Shown: in pieces, positions 16,834-25,350 of the stretch
How positions within the stretch are numbered: the first letter of the stretch is position 1
Layout: the number at the start of each line of letters is the position of its first letter
From: Metapseudomonas resinovorans DSM 21078
GTDB lineage: Bacteria > Pseudomonadota > Gammaproteobacteria > Pseudomonadales > Pseudomonadaceae
Length of the DNA stretch: 64,000 nt
Reading direction: 5' to 3'
Assembly (NCBI RefSeq): GCF_000423545.1
Contig: NZ_KE384032.1
Coordinates: 67,897 to 131,896, forward strand
The notes under the pieces: model-generated
The model's database searches: none
What the model was told of the DNA's origin: nothing
What the model saw: only the letters and a program-made list of their open reading frames with translations
Translations under genes and position numbers: made by a program

Positions 16834-17391
16834 TCAGGTAAATACCCAAAGCACCCGCGTTGGTTTGTCGGAAAGATTGGCGTAGCGGAACTGCGCATGG
16901 GGCGGCAGCTGGAAACTGTCATTCGGGTAAAGGGTGACCGGCTCGGCGTCGTCGCCGTACCACACCGTCAGCTCGCCTTCGAGCACGAAACCGCCCTGCT
17001 CCGAGCTGTCGTCCAGGTGGCCTTCGCCGCTGGTGGCGCCGGGTGCCAGGTGGCTCTCGAGCATGGAAAAGCCGCCGGACATGGTGGGCGAGGCCAGCAC
17101 GTCGGTGATGCCGCCGGCGTAATAGAGCGTGCGGCGCTCGCCGGGGCGGGTGACCCAGGGCGTCTCGCGCGGCTTGCTCAGGTTGTAGAAGTAGGTGGTC
17201 GGCACGCCCAGCGCTTCGCTGATGGCGGTGAGGTCGGCCACGGTCGGACGCGAGAGCCCGCGCTCCACCTGGGAGAGGAAGCCCACCGAGCGATCGATGC
17301 GCGCGGCGAGGTCTCCCAGGGTCACGTTCTTGTGTTTGCGCAGGTCGCGAATCAGGATCGCGAGGCTTTCGATTTCGTCTTGCTTGTCCAT
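16834..17391 (-). CDS. XRE-cupin transcriptional regulator (PuuR-like)
   Basis: A 185-residue regulator with an N-terminal XRE helix-turn-helix (about 12-65; TLGDLAARIDRSVGFLSQVERGLSRPTVADL) and a C-terminal cupin barrel (about 105-183; EQGGFVLEGELTVWYGDD, FQLPPHAQFRYAN). PuuR and PauR of this architecture repress polyamine catabolic genes until a polyamine binds. It lies between the gamma-glutamyl oxidase and synthetase genes with gaps of 34 and 25 bases. Autoregulation through the palindromes upstream of the oxidase gene (18739-18754) is likely but not shown. Confidence 0.88.
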   Translation of the reverse strand: MDKQDEIESLAILIRDLRKHKNVTLGDLAARIDRSVGFLSQVERGLSRPTVADLTAISEALGVPTTYFYNLSKPRETPWVTRPGERRTLYYAGGITDVLASPTMSGGFSMLESHLAPGATSGEGHLDDSSEQGGFVLEGELTVWYGDDAEPVTLYPNDSFQLPPHAQFRYANLSDKPTRVLWVFT

Positions 17392-17425
17392 TGGAGCGCT
17401 CCGGTCGTACTCGAATGGCGCGACC

Positions 17426-18715
17426 TTAAATCACATCCCGGAGGCGGTAATAGGCCTTGCCCGCAGCTTCCAGGGGCGCGGCCAACAACGAACCGCCCGG
17501 GAAGCGCGGGTTGCCTATGGCCTGGTACAGATCGAGCAGGTCGTCGTTGCCGAGGATGGCGTCGCTCACCGCCTTGGCGCCGGCCAGGGTCGGCAGGATG
17601 CCGTGACCGGAGAAGCCCTGGAGCCAGTAGCGCGAACCTTCGCGGCCGATATCCGGGGTGCGCTTCATGCTGACGTCGATATGCCCGCCCCAGCCGAACT
17701 CGATCTCCACACCCTTGAGCTGCGGGAACACGCGTTCCAGGTAAGGCCGGGTGGCAGCCGGCACGTCCTTGGGCAGGCCGCCCAGGTAAGTGCAGCCGCC
17801 GCCGAACAACAGACGGTTATCGGGGGTGAGGCGGAAGTAGTCCGGCACGAACTGGTTGTCGATCACGCAGCTGTTCTTCGGCAGCAGCGAGCGCGCCAGT
17901 TCCGGGTCCAGCGGCGCGGTGGCGACTTGATAGGAGCCCACCGGCAGCAGGCGGCTGGAAAGTTGGCGGTCGAGACGGTCGACGTACGCGTTACAGGCCA
18001 TCACCAGGGTGCTGCCGCGCACTTCGCCCTGGGCGGTGCGGGCCACATAGCCGGAGGGCGTTTCACGGTATTCCAGCACCTGGCTCTGCTCGTAGATGCG
18101 TCCGCCACGGGCTTCGATGGCGGCCGCCAGGCCCTGGGCCAGCTTCAACGGGTTGAGGTGGGCGGCTTCCGGGTCGTAGAGCGCAGCCTGGTAGCGCGGG
18201 CTGTCGATCCACTCGCCCAGCTCGTCGCGGCGGATCAGACGCATCCGGTCGTAGCCCCACTTGTGAATAGCGTCGGCCTGGGCTTCTTCGAGGAACTTCA
18301 CCCGGCGCTCCATCACGGCGGTCCAGAGGCTGCCGACGCGGTAGTCCACATCGAACCCGTGGCGGACCGGCAGTTCGCGCATCTCCTCGGCGGCCCAGCG
18401 CATGCTGTCCCACAGGCGACGGGTACGCTCCAGGCCCAGCGCTTTCTCCAGCGGCGGCATATCGCAGGACCAGCCCAGCAGCGCCTGCCCACCGTTGCGC
18501 CCCGAAGCGGCCCAGGCCACGCGGCTGGCTTCCAGCAGGGTCACGCGCTTGCCGGCCTCGGCTAGGCGCAGGGCGGTATGCAGACCACTGAAGCCGGCAC
18601 CGATGATCAGGACATCGGTCTCCTCGCTGCCGGCCTGAATCGGTCGCAGCGGAAGGCTGCAGGGATAGGTGCGGGCGTAGTAGGTGCCGACATGCTGGGC
18701 GGACTGCTTGAACAT
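17426..18715 (-). CDS. FAD-dependent gamma-glutamylpolyamine oxidase (PuuB/PauB-like)
   Basis: A 429-residue DAO-family flavoenzyme. N-terminal dinucleotide-binding motif VLIIGAGFSGLHTALRLAEAG at about 35-55, followed by the SGRNGGQALLGWSCD stretch typical of the PuuB/OrdL group. A C-terminal FAD contact (LQGFSGHGILPTLAGAKAVSDAI) is complete. In the known pathway the enzyme oxidises gamma-glutamylputrescine to the aldehyde with release of peroxide. It is the first gene of the operon and has GAGG 7 bases before ATG 18715. The adjacent upstream region is strongly AT-rich with overlapping palindromes. The aldehyde dehydrogenase and hydrolase of the pathway are not in this window. Confidence 0.87.
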   Translation of the reverse strand: MFKQSAQHVGTYYARTYPCSLPLRPIQAGSEETDVLIIGAGFSGLHTALRLAEAGKRVTLLEASRVAWAASGRNGGQALLGWSCDMPPLEKALGLERTRRLWDSMRWAAEEMRELPVRHGFDVDYRVGSLWTAVMERRVKFLEEAQADAIHKWGYDRMRLIRRDELGEWIDSPRYQAALYDPEAAHLNPLKLAQGLAAAIEARGGRIYEQSQVLEYRETPSGYVARTAQGEVRGSTLVMACNAYVDRLDRQLSSRLLPVGSYQVATAPLDPELARSLLPKNSCVIDNQFVPDYFRLTPDNRLLFGGGCTYLGGLPKDVPAATRPYLERVFPQLKGVEIEFGWGGHIDVSMKRTPDIGREGSRYWLQGFSGHGILPTLAGAKAVSDAILGNDDLLDLYQAIGNPRFPGGSLLAAPLEAAGKAYYRLRDVI

Positions 18716-18738
18716 GGGTGCCTCGTGAATTTTTCAAT

Positions 18739-18754
18739 ATGAAATTTCATGAAA
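18739..18754 (-). promoter_or_regulatory. Overlapping palindromes, candidate operator for the XRE-cupin regulator
   Basis: ATGAAATTTCAT (18739-18750) is a perfect 12-base palindrome overlapping TTTCATGAAA (18745-18754). They lie 24-39 bases upstream of the oxidase start in an AT-rich island within GC-rich DNA, the place expected for promoter and operator. The regulator assignment is inferred. The rest of the gap to 18965 shows no gene. Confidence 0.55.
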
Positions 18755-18965
18755 ATTTACACGATATAATTCACAATGCCAAGCGCAGGTGTTCGATATT
18801 TGGAACGCCAGAAATAGAAATCCCAGGAAAACCCCGAAATAAACGGGAATCAAGCTGGAGACGGGTGAATACGTGATTGAAATAACGGACACCACGTCCC
18901 CCGCGTCATGAACCGAACAGCGCCGCCTCGGCGTTGCCTGCGCGTGCCGAACGCCTGCCGATGGA

Positions 18966-19979
18966 TCAGTTGTAATCGAGGATGTAGGTCAGCGAGGCGT
19001 TTGCCTCGCCGCCTTCGATGTCCTGCGAAGTCTGGATGTACTGCGCGCTGCCACTGAAGCGGTAGAGGTAACCGTCGGCATCTTCCCCCTCAGGCTCGAG
19101 CTTCTGGGCCTTATGGTTACCAATGGGCAGGTCGTTGCCCTGCGCATCCTTCAGAGCAATCTCGACACCACGTGCGCTCAGGTCGCCGCTGTCCAGTTCG
19201 AGCCGGCCCGCGCGGGGTGACTTGCCTTCGAAGGAGACGCCCACCAGCCCCGTCCCGGGGTTATCCAGGCCTTTGCAGCGCACATCGAAGGCAAAAGGTT
19301 TGACCGGCGCCCGGTCTCCCTTCAGCGCCGAGGCCGTTACCGCGCCCATCGGCACTTGGGTCAGTTGCTGGATGGGTTCGCAGCTGGAAAAGAACGCCGA
19401 GTTGATCAGTGCGACGTTGCCGGCGTATCCCCAGGTGGTCCATTGGAAGCGTTGGTCGTACTGCGTGCTGAAATTCAGCGAAAAGTTAAGCGCCATGGGT
19501 CCGCTACCGACTTTGCTGCCGGTGCGCACGAACTCAAGCCGAAATTGCGGTGGCGGATAGATTCGCAATGCAGGTGAGTAGACTGCGGGAAGGTAAGTGC
19601 CGTTATCCCAGCCGCTGCCGGTGCGCAAACGGAGCTTGACGCCAATTCCCTCGACACCGGTCGCATAGGTCCTGTTGAACCCGGGCACTTCACTCAAACC
19701 GCTCAGCTCATAGTGGTGCCTGGCAACGTTGAGGCTCCCCTGGCAGTCGACGTAGCCCGTCAGGGCATTGTTCGCAAATTCGGCAGTGCCCATGACTTCG
19801 CCTATCGCCACCCGCTCCGTCAGGCGGATTTCAGCCGGTATTCCCGAAAGCGTGTAGCTCGGACGTAGAGATCCACCCGTCCACCGACAGGTATTGGCCT
19901 GGACCTCGTACGCGACCGCGAAGGTTGCCAGCAGTACGGCAGACAATCGAACGAGTAGCGGACGATGGCGACGTTGCAT
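18966..19979 (-). CDS. Fimbrial protein / chaperone-usher tip adhesin, orphan
   Basis: A 337-residue secreted protein: signal peptide about 1-28 (LSAVLLATFAVAYEVQA), N-terminal region to about 190 without recognised motif, and a C-terminal pilin-like domain with the paired cysteines (SSCEPIQQ, VRCKG) and the end ASLTYILDYN, which has the Tyr-rich final strand expected of type 1 fimbrial subunits. The two-domain layout is that of a tip adhesin (FimH style). No usher, chaperone or major pilin gene is near, so the gene stands alone. GGAG precedes ATG 19979. Its local base composition is less GC-rich than its neighbours, as judged by eye. Confidence 0.8.
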   Translation of the reverse strand: MQRRHRPLLVRLSAVLLATFAVAYEVQANTCRWTGGSLRPSYTLSGIPAEIRLTERVAIGEVMGTAEFANNALTGYVDCQGSLNVARHHYELSGLSEVPGFNRTYATGVEGIGVKLRLRTGSGWDNGTYLPAVYSPALRIYPPPQFRLEFVRTGSKVGSGPMALNFSLNFSTQYDQRFQWTTWGYAGNVALINSAFFSSCEPIQQLTQVPMGAVTASALKGDRAPVKPFAFDVRCKGLDNPGTGLVGVSFEGKSPRAGRLELDSGDLSARGVEIALKDAQGNDLPIGNHKAQKLEPEGEDADGYLYRFSGSAQYIQTSQDIEGGEANASLTYILDYN

Positions 19980-20177
19980 GCGGGTTCACTCCTGGAGCCT
20001 TCCTCCTGGAAGCCTCTATTGAATGCAAACCGAGCATGTTAGAGAGCGACGAGATACCCCCCTATAGGAAGAGCCGTCATGCCACGTAGGAGTGGGCTTA
20101 CGCTTTGTACGAATAGATGGAAAATTCACCGCGCGGCCTTCTTCTAGTGAACGCTTACGTTCGGCCGTTTCCGCCTC

Positions 20178-21086
20178 TCAACCTCGCTCTGCCCAGGCGT
20201 TGTCCTTCAGACACTGGCTTACATGGTCAAGAAAACAGGTGATGCGCGAGGCCAGCGCGGTATTGCGGTAGTACACGGCATTGATCGGCTGGCGCACTTC
20301 GAGGGTGTCCGCAGCCAGAAGCTGGACCAGGCTGCCGTTGGCGCGGTCTTGCTGGGTCATGAAATCCGACAGGCAGACGATGCCGGAACCGGACAGGGCG
20401 AGCTGGCGCAGGGTTTCGCCGCTGGACGCCTTGATTGTCGGCTCGATCTGCACGTCGTCCCCCAGCGCACTACGCAGGGGCCACTGGTTGAGGCTTTCCG
20501 GCTGGGTGAAACCAATCAGGTCGTGACGTTGCAAGTCTTCCACTTTTTTCGGTGTGCCATGGGCCTTGAGATAGGCGGGGCTCGCCAGCACGCGGATGCG
20601 GCTACTGCCCAGGGGGCGGGCATGCAGGGTGGAGTCGCGCAGGGTGCCGATGCGGATGGCTATGTCGGTGCGATGCTCGATCAGGTCGATGATCTGGTCG
20701 CTGCTGTGCAGCTCCAGTTCGATCTCCGGGTAACGCTCACGAAAGCCCGCCACCAGCGGCACCAGCACATGCAGCATGAAGGGAGAAGCCGCATTGACGC
20801 GCAGGCGTCCGGCCGGTTTCTGCCGGCGCAGGGCCATCTGCTCTTCGGCTTCTTCCACCTGGGCGAGGATGCGCCGCGCCTGGACCAGGAACGCTTCGCC
20901 TTCCTCGGTCAGTTCCAGGCGGCGGGTGGTGCGGCGCAGCAGCGTGACGTCGAGCTTGTCCTCCAGCCGGCTCAGGGCGCGGCTGACCCCGGAGGCGGTC
21001 TGTCCCAGTTGCTCGGCGGCAGCGGTGATGGAGCCGGTGTCGACCACGGCGGTAAAGGCTTGCAGCTCGTCCAGGGTGGTTTTCAT
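20178..21086 (-). CDS. LysR family transcriptional regulator
   Basis: A 302-residue LysR regulator. ATG 21086 is preferred because GGGAG lies 7 bases upstream and the protein then starts MKTTLDELQAFTAVVDTGSI, the standard LysR opening. Helix-turn-helix about 5-62, effector domain from about 92 (RLRVNAASPFMLHVLVPLV). The style resembles the DmlR/PtxR-like group. No operon partner; the divergent neighbour is the Sel1-repeat lipoprotein at 21319, 232 bases away. The target is unknown. Confidence 0.92.
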   Translation of the reverse strand: MKTTLDELQAFTAVVDTGSITAAAEQLGQTASGVSRALSRLEDKLDVTLLRRTTRRLELTEEGEAFLVQARRILAQVEEAEEQMALRRQKPAGRLRVNAASPFMLHVLVPLVAGFRERYPEIELELHSSDQIIDLIEHRTDIAIRIGTLRDSTLHARPLGSSRIRVLASPAYLKAHGTPKKVEDLQRHDLIGFTQPESLNQWPLRSALGDDVQIEPTIKASSGETLRQLALSGSGIVCLSDFMTQQDRANGSLVQLLAADTLEVRQPINAVYYRNTALASRITCFLDHVSQCLKDNAWAERG

Positions 21087-21318
21087 TCGTGACTCCCGCG
21101 CAAATATCTTTGGCTTGATACCCGGTTTTTCCGCATGAGTCGAGGGGCGCCCCCCATGCACTTTCTTCGTCGACGGCAGCAAAGGTGTGGTGAGCCGCCG
21201 AACGCCGACTGGGCCGCTGCACGGCCCTTTCGCGAATGAATTAGCTCTCACTGGACGGGTGACGCAGCCGGTGGATGTAACTACCCTCCTCCCTGTTCAG
21301 CCAGGGAGAGATCAGCCC

Positions 21319-21888
21319 ATGTCCACTCAACGCGCACTACCGCGCCTGCTCTGCATTGCTACGCTCGCCCTGCTCGGCGCCTGCGTCCAGCAACAGCAGC
21401 AACCCACCCCGCCCGCCGCCACACCACCCGCAGGCCAACCCCAAGCCCCCGCGACCACGCCGCAGGACCAGCAGACCAGCGAGTTCGAGCGGATTCGCCA
21501 ACAGGCCATGCGCGGCGACCTCGACGCCCAGTACCAACTCGGCAGCCTCTACTTCGTCGGCAAGCCGCAGAAGGACCTCAAGCAGGCCGAGTACTGGTGG
21601 AAGCAGGCCGCCGACAAGGGGCATCCCCAATCGGCCTTCAGCCTCGCCTTCCTCTACACCGGCCGCGCCGACCCCGCATTCGCCGACCAGCGCGCCATGC
21701 ACAAGTACCTCGGCCAGGCCTCTGCCGCCGGCAACGCCATGGCCCAGCACGTGCTCGGCAGCATGTACGCCCAGGGTGCCGAAGGCCTCAAGCAGGACCC
21801 TTACCAGGCCCGCGCCCTGTTCCAGAGCGCATGCGACAAGCAATACGCGCCGAGCTGCGAGGCGCTGAAAAAGCTGCAGATGAACTGA
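21319..21888 (+). CDS. Sel1-repeat lipoprotein
   Basis: A 189-residue lipoprotein. Lipobox LLGAC gives Cys21-22 as the modified residue, followed by a low-complexity Gln/Pro/Ala linker to about 55 and then at least three Sel1-type helical repeats (QAMRGDLDAQYQLGSLYF, WWKQAADKGHPQSAFSLAFLY, YLGQASAAGNAMAQHVLGSMY). Such proteins act as periplasmic or envelope adaptor proteins. The start is ATG 21319 with GGGAGAG upstream rather than the longer upstream frame. No operon partner is visible. Specific function unknown. Confidence 0.85.
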   Translation: MSTQRALPRLLCIATLALLGACVQQQQQPTPPAATPPAGQPQAPATTPQDQQTSEFERIRQQAMRGDLDAQYQLGSLYFVGKPQKDLKQAEYWWKQAADKGHPQSAFSLAFLYTGRADPAFADQRAMHKYLGQASAAGNAMAQHVLGSMYAQGAEGLKQDPYQARALFQSACDKQYAPSCEALKKLQMN

Positions 21889-21930
21889 GCGGCAGCTGCA
21901 GCTTTCCGTGTGGGAGCGAACTCATTGGCT

Positions 21931-22022
21931 CTGTCGGCATTACATGTTGCAAGTAGCTGCATTGCCCGTAGGAGCTGGCTTGCCAGCGAATGCCCCCGTT
22001 TCGCTGGCAAGCCAGCTCCTAC
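21931..22022. repeat. Palindromic repeat: degenerate GTCTGC element plus a REP hairpin
   Basis: The left part (CTGTCGGCATTACATGTTGC and on to ATTGCCC) resembles the reverse complement of the element at 59921. The right part is a perfect 23-base inverted repeat, 21968-21990 with 22000-22022, of the common Pseudomonas GTAGGAGC...GCTCCTAC type. Confidence 0.8.
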
Positions 22023-22108
22023 AAGGCGAGGGGTGACTCTCGGCGCACGTTCGACGTTCCTTGTGGGGGCGATTTCAATCGCCATGCAGGACGCAGTCCT
22101 GCCCCGTC

Positions 22109-24067
22109 TCAAGTCCCGATGACGCCGCCATCGTTCCTGGTGATCAGCACCGTGGTCGAGCGCGGGCGGCTCTTGCCGTCGCTGGCGGGGTAGCTCAGGC
22201 CCGGATGCTGGACGTTGATCCATAGGGTGCGCCCATCCGGGGTGAAGGTGATGCCGGTGATCTCGCAGCCACGCGGGCCGACGAGGAAGCGGCGAACTTC
22301 ACGGGTGGTCGGGTCGGCGCAGAGGAGCTGGTTGCAGCCGATGCGTTTCATGGCGGGGTCCTCGTCGTCGAAGTCGGTCTCGATCCACAGGCGACCGGCC
22401 GGGTCGAAGGCCAGACCATCCGGGGAAGAGAAGGCATCGCCCTTGATGGTGCCGATGAGGTTGGCCGGCACCGGCTTGCCCGCTTCGTCCTTCGCCCCTT
22501 CGGGCTCGCCGGCGAGCAGGAAGACTTCCCACTGGAAGGTGGTGGCGGTGGGGTCGGCGTCTTCCTCGGTCCAGCGCAGGATCTGCCCGTGCAGGTTCTG
22601 CGGACGGGGGTTGGCGGCGTCCACCGGCTTCTTGCTGCCACGGTCGTCGTTGTTGGTGAGGGTTACGTAGACGTCGCGGCTGGTCGGGTGCACCGCCACC
22701 CACTCGGGGCGATCCATGGGGGTGGCGCCGAGCAGGTCGGCCGCGGCGCGGGCGTTGACCAGCACCTCGGCCTGGCTGGGGAAGCCGTTCTCCGCGGTCA
22801 GCCCGTTCTGGCCGTGAACCAGGGCCAGCCAGCGGCCCTTGCCGCCTGCTTCGAAACGCGCGACGTAGAGGGTGCCCTTGTCCAGCAGGTCACGGGCGGC
22901 AGCAGGGTTGGCCGGATCGAAGCGGCCCTCGGGGACGAACTTGTAGATGTACTCACCCTTGGTGTCGTCGCCGTAGTAGTAGGCCATGCGCCCATCGGTG
23001 CCGAGCGAGAGGGTCGAGCATTCGCGGCAGAAGCGGCCGACGGCGGTACGCTTCTTCGGCGTGCTGGTGGGGTCGAAGGGGTCGATCTCCACGACCCAGC
23101 CGAAGCGGTTGGGTTCGTTCACATGGCCACCGTGGGGCTGGTCCGCCGCTGGGGTGGCGTCGAAGCGCGGGTCGGCGGTTTCCCAGCCGTAGTTCTTGCT
23201 CACCCCGTCCTTGGCGATGCCGTAGCGCCAGTGCGAAACACGCTGGGCGTAGTCGGCCTGGTCGCGGTTGATGAAGTAGTTGTGCCAGTTCTCTTCGCAA
23301 GCCAGGTAGGTGCCCCAGGGCGTGATGCCCATGGAGCAGTTGTTCAAGGTGCCGATGACCTCGCGGCCTTCGGGGTCGGAGGCGGTCTTCATCAGTTCAT
23401 GTCCGGCCAGCGGGCCGCTGAGGGTCATGGCCGTGAGGGTGGAGATACGGCGGTTGTAGCGCGAACCGTCGACGCGCTGCCAATGGCCCTGGGCGTCCTT
23501 CTTCACTTCGATGACGCTGACGCCGTGGGCGGCCTGCTCCTTTTTCACGTCCTCCACCTTGCGCTTGCCGTCGACATAGACGATGCCGTCGGTGTGCAGC
23601 GTGGGGTTGATGTACTCGTGGTTCATCACCAGCAAGCCGTGGTCGTCCGGTGCATCGGGGAAGGGGAAGAAGTGCATGCCGTCGTGGTTGTCGCCGGCCT
23701 GCTTGAGCTGGTCCTGCCAGGTTTCGCTGGCGTCGCCCTTGAAGGCCGGCGCATCGGCCAGCACCGCGTCGCCCCAGGAGAAGAAGGCGCGGGCGCTGTA
23801 GCCCTCCGGCACCAGCACGCGGTCGAAGGCCGGATCGAACTGCTGCGGTACGCCCTTGAAGCCGAGCAGGCCGTTGTCGGCCACCGCCCGGCAGGCACTG
23901 ATGCCGCCGCCGAAGAAGCCGATGGCCGCCAGGGCCAGGCCGCCTTTCAGGACGTTACGCCGGCCCTGGTCCACCAGCCTGTCCAGCGGGGTGTTGCTGC
24001 TGGGGTTGATGACCACGTCGTCGTGGGCGGCCAGTGCCGCGTGGAAGGCGTCCAGTTCCTGGGTCAT
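22109..24067 (-). CDS. phoX: PhoX family alkaline phosphatase (Tat-exported)
   Basis: A 652-residue PhoX-type phosphatase that should release phosphate from organic esters in the periplasm or outside. A twin-arginine signal is visible (QGRRNVLKGG, Arg36-Arg37, followed by LALAAIGFFGGG), so export is by Tat, as known for PhoX. Conserved blocks include LNNCSMGITPWGTYLACEEN, GRFCRECSTLSLGTDG (split), and SSPDGLAFDPAGRLWIETD. PhoX enzymes are calcium/iron dependent. It is the last gene of the run receptor-phytase-ExbB-ExbD-TonB-PhoX, 24 bases after tonB, so it should be co-induced by phosphate starvation. It would dephosphorylate the partially hydrolysed inositol phosphates or other monoesters. 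Confidence 0.92.
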   Translation of the reverse strand: MTQELDAFHAALAAHDDVVINPSSNTPLDRLVDQGRRNVLKGGLALAAIGFFGGGISACRAVADNGLLGFKGVPQQFDPAFDRVLVPEGYSARAFFSWGDAVLADAPAFKGDASETWQDQLKQAGDNHDGMHFFPFPDAPDDHGLLVMNHEYINPTLHTDGIVYVDGKRKVEDVKKEQAAHGVSVIEVKKDAQGHWQRVDGSRYNRRISTLTAMTLSGPLAGHELMKTASDPEGREVIGTLNNCSMGITPWGTYLACEENWHNYFINRDQADYAQRVSHWRYGIAKDGVSKNYGWETADPRFDATPAADQPHGGHVNEPNRFGWVVEIDPFDPTSTPKKRTAVGRFCRECSTLSLGTDGRMAYYYGDDTKGEYIYKFVPEGRFDPANPAAARDLLDKGTLYVARFEAGGKGRWLALVHGQNGLTAENGFPSQAEVLVNARAAADLLGATPMDRPEWVAVHPTSRDVYVTLTNNDDRGSKKPVDAANPRPQNLHGQILRWTEEDADPTATTFQWEVFLLAGEPEGAKDEAGKPVPANLIGTIKGDAFSSPDGLAFDPAGRLWIETDFDDEDPAMKRIGCNQLLCADPTTREVRRFLVGPRGCEITGITFTPDGRTLWINVQHPGLSYPASDGKSRPRSTTVLITRNDGGVIGT

Positions 24068-24091
24068 GGGGAAAGCTCCTCGGTTCGGCGC

Positions 24092-24895
24092 TCAGCGCTC
24101 GATGCGGTAATGGAAAGTGTTGCGCACGCCCGGCACGGCCACCGGCTGCCCGCCGACGATGCGCGGCTGGTAGCGGAAGGTGCGCGCGGCGGCCAGCGAT
24201 GGGCGAATGAACAGCGGGTGGCAGTCGCCGACGATGTTCGGGTCCTGCACGCGGCCCTGCGGGTCGACCCGGTATTCCACCGTGCAATCGCCCTGGAGAC
24301 CTTTGTCGAGGCCGCGTTGCGGGTAGTCCGGCGCCTGCTTGGCAATAGGCAGGTACTGGCGGCTGGCTGCGGCTTCGGCCTGTGCCTGTGCCTGTGCCTG
24401 GCGGGCACGTTCGGCGGCTTCGCGGGCGGCGCGGGCCTGGCGCTCGGCCTCGGCCTGGCGCTGTTGTTCGGCGGCCTGGCGCTCGACCTCCAGGCGACGC
24501 TGCTCGGCTTCACGGCGTTCGCGCGCCTGCTGGCGTTGCTTCTGACGTTCACGCTGCGCCTCGGCGCGCTTGTGCGCCAGGGCGGCTTCTTCGATCTGTT
24601 TCTGCTGCGGCAGCGGCTCAGGTTGGACGACCGGCTCCGGAACGGGTGGCGCCGGTTCGGCCACGGGTGCGGGCGGCGCCGGCGGCTGTGGTGCCGGCAG
24701 GCTGACCAGTTGGGTATGCAGCACGCGGGTGGTTGGTTCCGGCGGTGTGCCAGGCGCCCAACCGGCCACCAGCAGGACGACGGCAAGCGCATGCAGACCC
24801 AGCGCCGAAACCGCCGCTGCCGCGTTGCGATACCAACGGCCCTGGGGCGCGGGCCAGGCGAAGGGTTGCACGGGGTCCATGGCCAGGCTGCTCAT
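24092..24895 (-). CDS. tonB: TonB energy transducer
   Basis: A 267-residue TonB-type protein. Single N-terminal transmembrane helix about 25-45 (AAAAVSALGLHALAVVLLVAG), Pro-rich segment about 55-100, a long Gln/Arg/Ala-rich region about 100-190 likely helical (more TolA-like than the short Pro spacer of classic TonB), and a C-terminal TonB domain (YPQRGLDKGLQGDCTVEYRVDPQGRV, FRYQPRIVGGQPV). It transmits proton-motive force from ExbB/ExbD to an outer-membrane receptor. It overlaps the exbD stop by 4 bases (ATGA). The receptor in the same run at 28134-30659 is the natural partner. Confidence 0.9.
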   Translation of the reverse strand: MSSLAMDPVQPFAWPAPQGRWYRNAAAAVSALGLHALAVVLLVAGWAPGTPPEPTTRVLHTQLVSLPAPQPPAPPAPVAEPAPPVPEPVVQPEPLPQQKQIEEAALAHKRAEAQRERQKQRQQARERREAEQRRLEVERQAAEQQRQAEAERQARAAREAAERARQAQAQAQAEAAASRQYLPIAKQAPDYPQRGLDKGLQGDCTVEYRVDPQGRVQDPNIVGDCHPLFIRPSLAAARTFRYQPRIVGGQPVAVPGVRNTFHYRIER

Positions 24896-25338
24896 TGCGG
24901 CGCCTCGGTCACCAGGCCCAGGTTGGCGACCCCGCCCTTCTGCAGGGCGGCCATGCCGGCGACCACGCTGCCGTAACCGGCATCCTTATCGGCGCGAATG
25001 TAGACCTGGGTACGCGCATCAGCCGCCACCAGGGCACTGACGGCGGCGGTCATTTCCTCCAGGCCCACGGCCTGGTCGCCGTGGTTCTCGGCATCCAGCT
25101 CGCTGCCCAGTTTCCAGTAATAGCGGCCGTCGGCCTGCACCGAAAGGGTGACGATGCGCTGCTGGCTATCGCTGGGCAGGGCCTCGGCGGCGACCTTGGG
25201 CAGCTCGATCTTCACGCCCTGGGTGAGCATGGGCGCGGTGACCATGAAGATCACCAGCAGTACCAGCATCACGTCGATGTAGGGCACCACGTTCATCTCG
25301 GCCTTGGGGCTGTGCTTGCGCAGCGGACGGGTCAGCAT
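24892..25338 (-). CDS. exbD: ExbD/TolR family protein
   Basis: A 148-residue proton-channel subunit. One N-terminal helix with the essential aspartate in VVPYIDVMLVLLVIFMVTAP (residues 17-36) and a periplasmic domain. KAEMNVVPYIDVMLVLL and VKIELPKV are closer to TolR than to classical ExbD in style, as is the partner ExbB. It lies 12 bases after exbB and overlaps tonB. It works in the inner membrane to energise the TonB at 24092. A TolR assignment is unlikely because no tolA/tolB/pal genes follow; a TonB gene does. Confidence 0.9.
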   Translation of the reverse strand: MLTRPLRKHSPKAEMNVVPYIDVMLVLLVIFMVTAPMLTQGVKIELPKVAAEALPSDSQQRIVTLSVQADGRYYWKLGSELDAENHGDQAVGLEEMTAAVSALVAADARTQVYIRADKDAGYGSVVAGMAALQKGGVANLGLVTEAPQ

Positions 25339-25350
25339 GGCGTTCGCTCC

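Noticed and set aside
21900-22105. CRISPR-like repeats near 21.9-22.1 kb
   Set aside because: These are palindromic REP-type elements without regular spacers or cas genes.
22589-24976. Plus-strand open frame of 795 codons opposite phoX and tonB
   Set aside because: No recognisable motif; the PhoX, Tat signal and TonB motifs are on the minus strand.
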